DNA from: a virus
Strand: one strand, 5' to 3'
Length of the DNA stretch: 22,684 nt
IMG/VR virus record: IMGVR_UViG_3300021363_000020
Coordinates: 1-22,684 of that record
In this document: positions 13,512 to 19,411 of the stretch, piece after piece
How the letters are laid out: every line of letters starts with the position of its first letter
Position numbering within the stretch: position 1 is the first letter of the stretch
Translations under genes and position numbers: made by a program
Notes under the pieces: model-generated
Seen by the model: only the letters and a program-made list of their open reading frames with translations
What the model was told of the DNA's origin: nothing
Database searches by the model: none

Positions 13512-13624
13512 ATAATCCTAAGCCATGAGATAAGTGGCAGCTTTTCGGCGCTGCCTTTCCGGCCTGTTTTATTATTATTTTTACAGGTCTTACAAATAAC
13601 TACATCGTTCTTTAGTATAATCAT
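13508..13624 (-). CDS. Possible 38-residue CxxC protein upstream of RNase H
   Basis: The ORF reads MIILKNDVVICKTCKNNNKT, then GRKGSAEKLPLISWLRII. It has one CxxC (CKTC) and a basic middle. Its stop overlaps the RNase H start codon (ATGA), typical of coupled phage genes, and it is the first ORF after the leftward promoter. The ribosome site is weak. A GC-rich stem (GGCAGC/GCTGCC, 8-nt loop) lies within its second half, unlike the surrounding AT-rich DNA, so part of the region may act as RNA structure instead. Confidence 0.4.
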   Translation of the reverse strand: MIILKNDVVICKTCKNNNKTGRKGSAEKLPLISWLRII

Positions 13625-13719
13625 TGATTTATACAAAATAAAGTAGAGGAAATAGTTACATTAGATACTTAATTTAAAGAATAGAACACCACTAATTATA
13701 TTTTTATAATTCTATTTAT

Positions 13720-13747
13720 ATTATAGCATAAAATAAGAAAAAATCAA
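13720..13747 (-). promoter_or_regulatory. Leftward sigma70-type promoter (extended -10)
   Basis: On the minus strand: TTGATT (13747-13742), 16-nt spacer, perfect TATAAT (13725-13720) preceded by TGC, i.e. an extended -10. It lies about 100 nt upstream of the 38-residue ORF and the RNase H gene. In an AT-rich genome single matches are common, but the perfect -10, the TG extension, good spacing and position in the divergent region support it. It would start the leftward transcript towards 12344 and possibly further. Confidence 0.6.
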
Positions 13748-13782
13748 GTGTAAAATCAATAATAATTAGAAGTATTTATAAG

Positions 13783-13801
13783 TTATTAATTAAATTAATA
13801 A
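13783..13801. promoter_or_regulatory. 19-bp perfect palindrome between divergent promoters (candidate operator)
   Basis: TTATTAATT-A-AATTAATAA, nine-base arms around one central base, midway between the leftward and rightward promoters. AT-rich DNA makes palindromes more likely by chance, but this position is where a repressor would control both directions. No repressor gene is recognised in the window. Confidence 0.4.
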
Positions 13802-13819
13802 TATAATTCATAATTTTAA

Positions 13820-13847
13820 TTGACAAATATAATAACTATGCTATCAT
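13820..13847 (+). promoter_or_regulatory. Rightward sigma70-type promoter (consensus -35, extended -10)
   Basis: A perfect TTGACA (13820-13825), 16-nt spacer, TATCAT (13842-13847) preceded by TGC, an extended -10. It is the only clear promoter before the long plus-strand gene series starting at 13931 and probably drives the early/replication operon. The leader to the first start codon is about 75 nt. Confidence 0.7.
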
Positions 13848-13930
13848 TAAGTATGAGGATAAGATTAGTTCAGCTTTATTAAGGATGATAAATGGGGGCT
13901 AATCACAAATTATGTAAATTAGAGGTAAAT

Positions 13931-14125
13931 ATGAAAAATAACTGTATTAAATGTAATATAACTTTAGATTTTAATAATACTTATAAAAACACAAGCAAAA
14001 CACGAATAAATTACTGTATTGAATGTTGGACTTTATATAATAAATTAATACAACGAGAAAAAAAGATAATAAAGGGAAATAATAAAATGGGAGGGTGGAA
14101 AAATCCAATAAAGTGTAATAATTAA
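13931..14125 (+). CDS. Small CxxC zinc-ribbon-like protein, first gene of the rightward operon
   Basis: A 64-residue protein. The ATG at 13931 has GAGG 5 nt upstream and is preferred over an earlier ATG at 13892. It has two CxxC units (CIKC near the N-terminus and CIEC about 22 residues later), then a very basic C-terminus (REKKIIKGNNK...). This fits a small zinc-ribbon nucleic-acid or protein-binding factor. As the first gene after the strong rightward promoter it may be an early host-takeover protein; that is inference. Confidence 0.55.
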   Translation: MKNNCIKCNITLDFNNTYKNTSKTRINYCIECWTLYNKLIQREKKIIKGNNKMGGWKNPIKCNN

Positions 14126-14211
14126 TAATTATTACTTGCAATTTAGAGAATATGCTTTATACTTAAATAAAACGGATTTATATAAACAATATTGAAATAT
14201 ATGGAGTAAAT

Positions 14212-14385
14212 ATGGTTAATTTAATAAGTTTAATTATTATAAGTTTATATGTTTTATTTTTTCTTGGGGTTGTTGTTTATGAACTTAAATTAAGCACTCC
14301 AGAATGTAATGAAGATTTATACAAATATTTACAAGGGTTAAAAGAAATACAACAAAACATTAAAAATTTACTGAGGCAAATATGA
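14212..14385 (+). CDS. 57-residue single-pass membrane protein
   Basis: The ORF begins MVNLISLIIISLYVLFFLGV, one N-terminal membrane helix (residues 3-23), followed by an acidic then helical tail ending NIKNLLRQI. GGAG lies 5 nt before the ATG. Its stop overlaps the start of the large DUF6745-like gene (ATGA), so the two are probably translated together. It may be a membrane anchor for its neighbour or an independent early membrane protein; no family recognised. Confidence 0.55.
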   Translation: MVNLISLIIISLYVLFFLGVVVYELKLSTPECNEDLYKYLQGLKEIQQNIKNLLRQI

Positions 14386-16172
14386 AGAAATATAAATTAA
14401 CTCCTGAACACAAACAAGAATTAAAGACTTATAAAGATAAATGGATTAAAAATGCATTATCTACTAAGCCTATGAACGATAAAGAAAAACAAATATGTAA
14501 AGAAAATGTAATTAATATGTATAAATCTAATAATTTAGTTCCACCAAAAAATATAGTGTTTGTCTCTAGTCCATTTATTTTAAGATTTGCTAGTGGATTA
14601 GCGATAGCTTTATTAAAAAGAAAAGTCTCTAATAATTTTACTAATAATGCAACCAATACTGCAATTTATGATATAAATTATGATATAACCTATGATGGAA
14701 CTTATACTGCAACTCGTACTGCAACTTATGCTGCAATTAGTAATATAACTCATAAAGCAGTTAACGATGCAACTCATAATGCAATTAACGATGCAACTTA
14801 TGATGCGACTTATAGTGTAACTAATGCTGCAACTTATGCTGCGACTTATGATGCAGTTCTTAATACACCCCTTAATGCAACTAATGATATAACTCATACT
14901 GCAACTCGTACTGCAACTTATGCTGCAATTAGTAATATAACTCGCACCACGACCTCTTTCTTGGAAAGATCAATTAATGATACAGCTCATACTGCACCTT
15001 ATATTGCAAACAATGATGCAACTCATGTTGCAACTATTGATGCAACCTATTCTGCAACCCATACTCCAACTCATGCTGTAATTCTTGATGCAACTTACGT
15101 TAAAACTCATGATACAACCCGTATCGCGACTTATGATCCAACTCTTGATGCAACTTATGCTGCAACTTATGCTGCAACTAATGATACAACTTTTCCCACA
15201 CCACAATTTGTTACTAATAATAATAATTTAAATACATCCAATCTTAAGAATTGTTATGTAATAAATAATTGTTTAAAAGAATTAGATAAAGAATTTAATT
15301 TAAATAAAGATGGGATTACTGAAGCAAATAGTGTTTATAATAGGTGGCAAGGAGGTAATCAATTATCAGGATGGTGTTCTTATATATCTTTTTTCAAAGA
15401 TATAGTAAAACTTAATAAAACTCATAATGTTGATTATACTAATTATAATTATTGGGAACAACTTTGTTTACATAGCGGCCCAAGAGTTGTACATGAAAAT
15501 TTTTGTATGATTAGTGATAGACCAGAATTGTTGTTATTAGATAGTGATAATAGACCACATTCACTTACAGGACCCTTTTGTAAGTGGAGAGATGGGAGTG
15601 CTTTATATGCAGTACACGGTACAAATGTTCCGGCTTGGATTATAGAACGAAAACAAGATATTACACCAGCTTTGATTGATAAAGAAGAAAATATTGAAGT
15701 TAGACGAGCTATGTTACAAATTTATGGAGAAGAAAAATATTTAATAAAGGGAAATTATGAAGTTTTAGATATAGATAAAGATCAATTTGGACGTAAAAGA
15801 CGGTTACTTAGAAGTAAAGCTCCCTCTAACGGCTCAGATACAGGGAAAATTGATGAGGATATTGTTAAAGTTGAAGTTATTAATAGTACACAAGAACCAG
15901 ATCGAACTTATAATATTTATTATCTTAGTGTTGATCCAGAACTTAGACCTTTATTAAAAGATGCAGATGAAAAGTCATTAAATATGACTAGACAAGAACT
16001 AATTAATAAGCTATACTTAGGAAAACCTCAGAATATGAGTTGTCACAATGCAGTAGCAAGTACATTTGGTAAGTATGGAGAGGAGTATGGGAAAAACGGA
16101 CAAATAAGACAGGGAGATGTCTTTATTGAGTTTAAAGATGGTACTAACCAACGGAAATTTAGGGAGAGTTAA
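14382..16172 (+). CDS. DUF6745-like protein with long tetrapeptide-repeat insert
   Basis: A 596-residue protein in three parts. Residues 1-85: LTPEHKQELKTYKDKWIKNA, LSTKP, a helix, VPPKNIVFVSSPF; this N-terminal pattern (LTPEQ...RWxxxxLST(E/K)P...PP(R/K)xVxxxSP) is one I know from bacterial proteins labelled DUF6745. Residues about 87-270: some 45 tandem four-residue repeats of the type A-T-Y-D. Residues about 285-596: the conserved C-terminal domain with YWEQLCLHSGPRVVHENFCM, DRPELLLLDSDNRPH, GPFCKWRDGSALYAVHG, VPAWIIE and RRAMLQIYGEEKYL. Bacterial members carry SVWD-type tetrapeptide repeats at the same place. The biochemical function is unknown. GAGG lies 5 nt before the ATG, which overlaps the upstream membrane-protein gene. 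It is followed by a small His-rich gene that I believe is its usual partner. Confidence 0.7.
   Translation: MKKYKLTPEHKQELKTYKDKWIKNALSTKPMNDKEKQICKENVINMYKSNNLVPPKNIVFVSSPFILRFASGLAIALLKRKVSNNFTNNATNTAIYDINYDITYDGTYTATRTATYAAISNITHKAVNDATHNAINDATYDATYSVTNAATYAATYDAVLNTPLNATNDITHTATRTATYAAISNITRTTTSFLERSINDTAHTAPYIANNDATHVATIDATYSATHTPTHAVILDATYVKTHDTTRIATYDPTLDATYAATYAATNDTTFPTPQFVTNNNNLNTSNLKNCYVINNCLKELDKEFNLNKDGITEANSVYNRWQGGNQLSGWCSYISFFKDIVKLNKTHNVDYTNYNYWEQLCLHSGPRVVHENFCMISDRPELLLLDSDNRPHSLTGPFCKWRDGSALYAVHGTNVPAWIIERKQDITPALIDKEENIEVRRAMLQIYGEEKYLIKGNYEVLDIDKDQFGRKRRLLRSKAPSNGSDTGKIDEDIVKVEVINSTQEPDRTYNIYYLSVDPELRPLLKDADEKSLNMTRQELINKLYLGKPQNMSCHNAVASTFGKYGEEYGKNGQIRQGDVFIEFKDGTNQRKFRES
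14643..15190 (+). repeat. 12-bp tandem repeats coding tetrapeptides, with a 48-bp perfect duplication
   Basis: The region is built from degenerate 12-bp units such as GCAACTTATGCT, coding A-T-Y-(D/A/T/S). A 48-bp stretch at 14704-14751 is repeated without change at 14896-14943, 192 bp (16 units) apart, which implies a recent duplication of a block inside the array. The reading frame is kept throughout. The array also leaves long antisense frames open, which are not genes. Confidence 0.85.
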
Positions 16173-16225
16173 GCTTTACTAAAAGTAAATCCTGAAGATT
16201 GTAATTAATAACTAAAAGGTGATAT

Positions 16226-16504
16226 ATGAGCAATAAAAAGACGTTAGAGGAGAAGTTAGCACCGAGCGGTAAAATGATTTTTAAAGGCAAGCAGGCCGTT
16301 GTACTAGCACATGGAGAATCTGGCCACGCACATGCTTTTTATGGCGATGATACAGTAGAACTAGAAAATAATAGATTATTTGTCAAACAAACAGATACTC
16401 TGACCCACGAAGAACACACTGCACACGTTGTTGAGCCAGGTATAGGAGAAGTAACTATACAAAGAGAGTATATAATGGGAAAAGTTAAAAGAGTTATTGA
16501 TTAA
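16226..16504 (+). CDS. Small His-rich protein, probable partner of the DUF6745-like protein
   Basis: A 92-residue protein. Motifs: AHGESGHAHAF (residues 28-38), LTHEEHTAHVV (59-69) and TIQREYIMGKV (77-87). From memory, bacterial DUF6745 genes are often beside a short protein with the same GExxGHAH...HEEH...QREY series; the match and the gene order support a conserved pair. The clustered His residues could bind a metal. AAGG lies about 6 nt before the ATG. It follows the DUF6745-like gene by 53 nt. Function unknown. Confidence 0.65.
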   Translation: MSNKKTLEEKLAPSGKMIFKGKQAVVLAHGESGHAHAFYGDDTVELENNRLFVKQTDTLTHEEHTAHVVEPGIGEVTIQREYIMGKVKRVID

Positions 16505-16524
16505 AAGTATATAGAGGAACCAAT

Positions 16525-16728
16525 ATGAAACAAGAATATGGGAAGTTAATGAAAATATTTATAGAGCAATTAGACAAAGTATTATTAGAAAAGTACTCTG
16601 ATATGATAAGCCCTGCAACTGCTTTAAACGAAGAGTTTCCCCATATATTTAATATTATGTATAAAGAATTTTGTGAACATGTAGATTCTGGACTAAGTAA
16701 CTTAGAGAGTAATTATGACAATGACTAA
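16525..16728 (+). CDS. Small helical protein of unknown function
   Basis: A 67-residue, mostly helical protein (MKQEYGKLMKIFIEQLDKVL...), with acidic C-terminus. No motif recognised. AGAGG lies 7 nt before the ATG, so it is likely expressed. The next gene starts inside its 3' end (14-nt overlap). Confidence 0.5.
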   Translation: MKQEYGKLMKIFIEQLDKVLLEKYSDMISPATALNEEFPHIFNIMYKEFCEHVDSGLSNLESNYDND

Positions 16729-16858
16729 TTTATTTAATATAATATTTATAATATTTTTTACATTTGGATGTTTTACATTATTTATGTTTTCTATAATAAT
16801 ATTAGTTTTATTTAAAGGATTTTATGACATTAAAGATTTAAATAGCAAAAAGTATTAG
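16715..16858 (+). CDS. 47-residue membrane protein
   Basis: The ORF begins MTMTNLFNIIFIIFFTFGCF; residues 5-33 are hydrophobic (one long or two short membrane helices), followed by a charged tail ending NSKKY. A second ATG two codons in is possible. AGAG lies about 7 nt upstream. It overlaps the previous gene by 14 nt. It resembles other tiny phage membrane proteins by architecture only. Confidence 0.5.
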   Translation: MTMTNLFNIIFIIFFTFGCFTLFMFSIIILVLFKGFYDIKDLNSKKY

Positions 16859-16867
16859 GGGGCGGAT

Positions 16868-17317
16868 ATGATTAATATTAAACCAAATCTAGACCGTGTG
16901 TTACAGTTACATATAAGATGGGTAATGGGTAAATGCGAAGGAGTTAAAGCTGACCTCTCTGGAGCTGATCTCTCTGGAGCTAATCTACCTGCAACTAATC
17001 TATCTAGAGCTTGCCTTTCTAAAGCTAATCTATCTGGAGCCAATCTCTCTGGAGCTAATCTATTTGGAGCTGATCTATCTGGAGCTAATCTATCTAGAGC
17101 TGATCTAAGTAAAACTATATATGAAAACGATATACCTATTATTATCAATACAGAGTTTTATTCAATAGTTAAATGTAAAGCATATATTAAGATTGGGTGT
17201 AAGATACACACACCCAAAGAATGGGCGAAGTTCACGAATAAAGAAATAAATCAAATGGATGTAAATGCCTCGAAGTTTTGGGAGAAATATAAGAAATTAA
17301 TTTTAATGAAAATATAG
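16868..17317 (+). CDS. Pentapeptide-repeat protein
   Basis: A 149-residue protein. Residues about 27-85 are about 12 pentapeptide repeats of the A-(D/N)-L-S-G type, which fold as a right-handed quadrilateral beta helix. The C-terminal ~60 residues ([31 protein letters not shown] and a final helix) match a tail I know from prophage and phage pentapeptide proteins. A GGGGGCGGA site precedes the ATG. Some pentapeptide proteins mimic DNA and bind gyrase (MfpA, Qnr); whether this one does is unknown. The repeats are regular at DNA level too (GGAGCTAATCTATCT-like units). Confidence 0.75.
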   Translation: MINIKPNLDRVLQLHIRWVMGKCEGVKADLSGADLSGANLPATNLSRACLSKANLSGANLSGANLFGADLSGANLSRADLSKTIYENDIPIIINTEFYSIVKCKAYIKIGCKIHTPKEWAKFTNKEINQMDVNASKFWEKYKKLILMKI

Positions 17318-17325
17318 GGGGTATT

Positions 17326-18324
17326 ATGATTAATTATAAATCTCCAGATGAACTTTATAATGAAGTTATAAAATATGTAGTAGGGCAAGACAAAGCGGCA
17401 AAAGAACTTTCAGTATTTATATTTAATTATTTCTTATATCATTATTCTAAATATTCAAACCATATAATAGAAAACAACCCATTATCATTATTAATGGGTG
17501 AAAGTGGGTCAGGTAAAACATTTTTAGTTAAAACTATAGCAAAACTATTAAATTTTAAACTTATTGAAATAAATTCAAAAGGTATTTCACAAGAGGGCTG
17601 GCATGGAACTAGTTTTAAAGAATTAGTACTAAATGAATTTAATTTATTACCCAAAGAAGCAAATAATTCTATTAATAAAATATTGTTTATTGATGAAATA
17701 GATAAATTCTGTATCCCACAAGCTAGTACTAATTCTAACGACCATTCTCCGCATATGCAAAGCTCTTTATTAAAGTATTTAGAAGGATTTAAAATAACAG
17801 ATAAGAAATTTAATATAGATTTAACTAATTGCTGTATAATATTAGCTGGGAATTTTCAAAGCATTCGCGACACACGCATTGAAAACAGTCAAAGCATTGG
17901 ATTTATTAATAAAAGTAAGATTAAAAAAGATCGTATTATTCAAGAACTTGAGACATTTGGGATGATTCCAGAATTTATTGGAAGAATCTCTAATATAATC
18001 GAACTAGATGAAATTTCTGAAGAAACATATAATCATTTGATAAATAATGAGAATTTTTATTTTCAAAAATATAAAAAATTATTAAATAATTTAAACATCG
18101 AAATACCCTTTACAAGCGGGATGTTATCTGCTATAATAAATAAGTCAAAAGATTTAAAAATAGGAGTTAGAGGATTTATACAAGAGTTAAATAAATTAAT
18201 TAGTAAAGCACTTGTAGAAAATCAAACTAATTTAAACTTAATGGTAGAATATTTAAATTATCTAGAAGATACAGAAACAAAACATAATGAATGGAAAAAT
18301 AAAATAATAGGTAGAAAAATATAA
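17326..18324 (+). CDS. ClpX-like AAA+ unfoldase without zinc domain
   Basis: A 332-residue AAA+ ATPase. Order: VVGQDKAAKELSVFIFNYF (18-36, as in ClpX VIGQ...), Walker A GESGSGKT (58-65), pore-loop region with GWHG (91-94) where ClpX has GYVG, Walker B ILFIDEID (119-126), an SIGF loop (190-193) in the place of the ClpX IGF loop, FGMIPEFIGRI (211-221, nearly as in ClpX) and GVRGF (280-284, sensor 2). The N-terminal zinc-binding domain of cellular ClpX is missing. It should form a hexamer that unfolds and threads proteins. It starts 8 nt after the pentapeptide gene with AGGGGG upstream. The same transcript encodes a proteasome/HslV-like peptidase, a possible partner; the host ClpP is the alternative partner suggested by the IGF loop. 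Confidence 0.8.
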   Translation: MINYKSPDELYNEVIKYVVGQDKAAKELSVFIFNYFLYHYSKYSNHIIENNPLSLLMGESGSGKTFLVKTIAKLLNFKLIEINSKGISQEGWHGTSFKELVLNEFNLLPKEANNSINKILFIDEIDKFCIPQASTNSNDHSPHMQSSLLKYLEGFKITDKKFNIDLTNCCIILAGNFQSIRDTRIENSQSIGFINKSKIKKDRIIQELETFGMIPEFIGRISNIIELDEISEETYNHLINNENFYFQKYKKLLNNLNIEIPFTSGMLSAIINKSKDLKIGVRGFIQELNKLISKALVENQTNLNLMVEYLNYLEDTETKHNEWKNKIIGRKI

Positions 18325-18325
18325 A

Positions 18326-18505
18326 ATGGATAATAGAAATACAAAAAAAGAAGGGTTTGAGATAACAAGCACTATGATTATACATTGGTATGTTAGAACT
18401 ATTACTGAATCTATACGTTTTGATAATTTTATTTCAGCTTTAGAGTTTTTCAATAGGCAAGAAAGTGCAATTATATTTCCAATTGAAGAAGTAACACACA
18501 AATAA
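18326..18505 (+). CDS. Small protein, distant paralogue of the ORF at 12344
   Basis: A 59-residue protein (MDNRNTKKEGFEITSTMIIH...), with HWYVRTITESIRFDNFISAL matching the spacing of WY, IR, F and AL in the ORF at 12344-12550. It starts 1 nt after the AAA+ stop with no clear ribosome site, so coupled translation is likely. No known family. It lies between the unfoldase and the peptidase genes with five other tiny ORFs, any of which could be an adaptor; that is speculation. Confidence 0.45.
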   Translation: MDNRNTKKEGFEITSTMIIHWYVRTITESIRFDNFISALEFFNRQESAIIFPIEEVTHK

Positions 18506-18516
18506 TAGGAGGGTAT

Positions 18517-18702
18517 ATGTTTAATAATATAGAATTACGGTTCGAAGTAGATGAGACTAAGTATAGTTATGTATTTGGGACTCATTTAAAGAATACAAAA
18601 AATAGAGAGTTTGTTAATTTAAATCTTTCAGAAACAGAGATATTAAATATAAAAAAAGAATTGTTTATAGTATTAGATAAATTGATAGAAAAGTCATTAT
18701 AA
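18517..18702 (+). CDS. Small protein with a consensus ribosome site
   Basis: A 61-residue protein (MFNNIELRFEVDETKYSYVF...), predicted as two to three strands and a C-terminal helix (ETEILNIKKELFIVLDKLI). A full AGGAGG lies 5 nt before the ATG, among the best sites in the window, suggesting high expression. No family recognised. Confidence 0.55.
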   Translation: MFNNIELRFEVDETKYSYVFGTHLKNTKNREFVNLNLSETEILNIKKELFIVLDKLIEKSL

Positions 18703-18718
18703 AAACGGAGAGTTTGAA

Positions 18719-18844
18719 ATGAATTTAACAGAGAAAATTATACAATTAGAAAAACTTAATTTTAAGTTAATGAAAGAAATATATGAATTAAGAAAATTAA
18801 TAGAAAGCTTAAAGAAAAAGCCCAATTATATTAATATGTGTTAA
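18719..18844 (+). CDS. 41-residue coiled-coil-like protein
   Basis: The ORF reads MNLTEKIIQLEKLNFKLMKE, then a continuing helix with Leu/Ile heptads to KKKPNYINMC. GGAG lies 8 nt upstream of the ATG. It is probably a short oligomerising helix; function unknown. Confidence 0.45.
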   Translation: MNLTEKIIQLEKLNFKLMKEIYELRKLIESLKKKPNYINMC

Positions 18845-18853
18845 GGAGATGTT

Positions 18854-18973
18854 ATGCACAGCTTATTAAAAGAACTTAATGAATTTTTATTTGGACACTT
18901 TAGAAAATCTAAAACTAAAAAAATATCTAAACCTATAAAGAAAAGTAAAACTATAAAAAGCAAAGTAACATAA
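18854..18973 (+). CDS. 39-residue Lys-rich protein
   Basis: A helical first half (MHSLLKELNEFLFGHF) and then a very basic tail with K-S-K-T repeats. AAGGAG lies about 5 nt upstream. It could bind nucleic acid or be a small host-interfering protein; no family known. Confidence 0.45.
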   Translation: MHSLLKELNEFLFGHFRKSKTKKISKPIKKSKTIKSKVT

Positions 18974-18974
18974 T

Positions 18975-19280
18975 ATGAAATTTATATTGAAATTAGAACC
19001 AGAATATACAGGATATCGTATTACACAAGAAGAATATAATAATACAGGATCTATAGTATTACATACTTTTTTAATCCCTTTATTATCATATACGCACGGT
19101 AGAAAAGAAGCTGAAGATTTTTTTCATAAGGTTAGAATAAATATTATATCTAAAAATTGGTTTGATATGGTAGAATACAGCTCTTTTACATTTAATAACC
19201 GTAAGAAAAAATGCTACGCTGTATTTAAACTTAAAAAAGAAATAAATATTAAAAAATATTTAGGATTTGATAAGAGGTAA
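18975..19280 (+). CDS. Unknown protein, 101 residues
   Basis: A mixed alpha-beta protein (MKFILKLEPEYTGYRITQEE, a central helix with GRKEAEDFFHKVRI, then strands to KKCYAVFKLKK). It starts 1 nt after the preceding stop without a clear Shine-Dalgarno site, so coupled translation is likely. No motif or family recognised. It is the largest ORF between the unfoldase and peptidase genes. Confidence 0.5.
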   Translation: MKFILKLEPEYTGYRITQEEYNNTGSIVLHTFLIPLLSYTHGRKEAEDFFHKVRINIISKNWFDMVEYSSFTFNNRKKKCYAVFKLKKEINIKKYLGFDKR

Positions 19281-19282
19281 TT

Positions 19283-19411
19283 ATGACTCAAGACGAAAAG
19301 AAAAAAGTAAAAGAACTTATTAAATTAGAAACTATGAATCAAGAAGATTATAGTAGCATTGAAGAATTAAACGCTAAAAAATATCAACTTAAAAGAGAAT
19401 TAGGATTGTGA
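19283..19411 (+). CDS. 42-residue acidic/basic helical protein
   Basis: The ORF reads MTQDEKKKVKELIKLETMNQ, then EDYSSIEELNAKKYQLKREL, then GL and a TGA stop that overlaps the GTG start of the peptidase gene. GAGG lies 5 nt before its ATG. The overlap means it is probably translated in step with the peptidase. Two short helices are likely; function unknown. Confidence 0.5.
   Translation: MTQDEKKKVKELIKLETMNQEDYSSIEELNAKKYQLKRELGL

Noticed and set aside
14613-15206. Two antisense ORFs rich in Cys, Ile and Ser (94 and 78 residues) that look like repeat proteins
   Set aside because: They are the reverse reading of the 12-bp tandem repeats in the DUF6745-like gene. Repeats keep all frames open; there is no start signal.
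16855-17148. Antisense ORF with regular Arg-Leu-Ala-Pro repeats
   Set aside because: Shadow of the pentapeptide repeats on the plus strand, whose frame has a strong ribosome site and a known fold.
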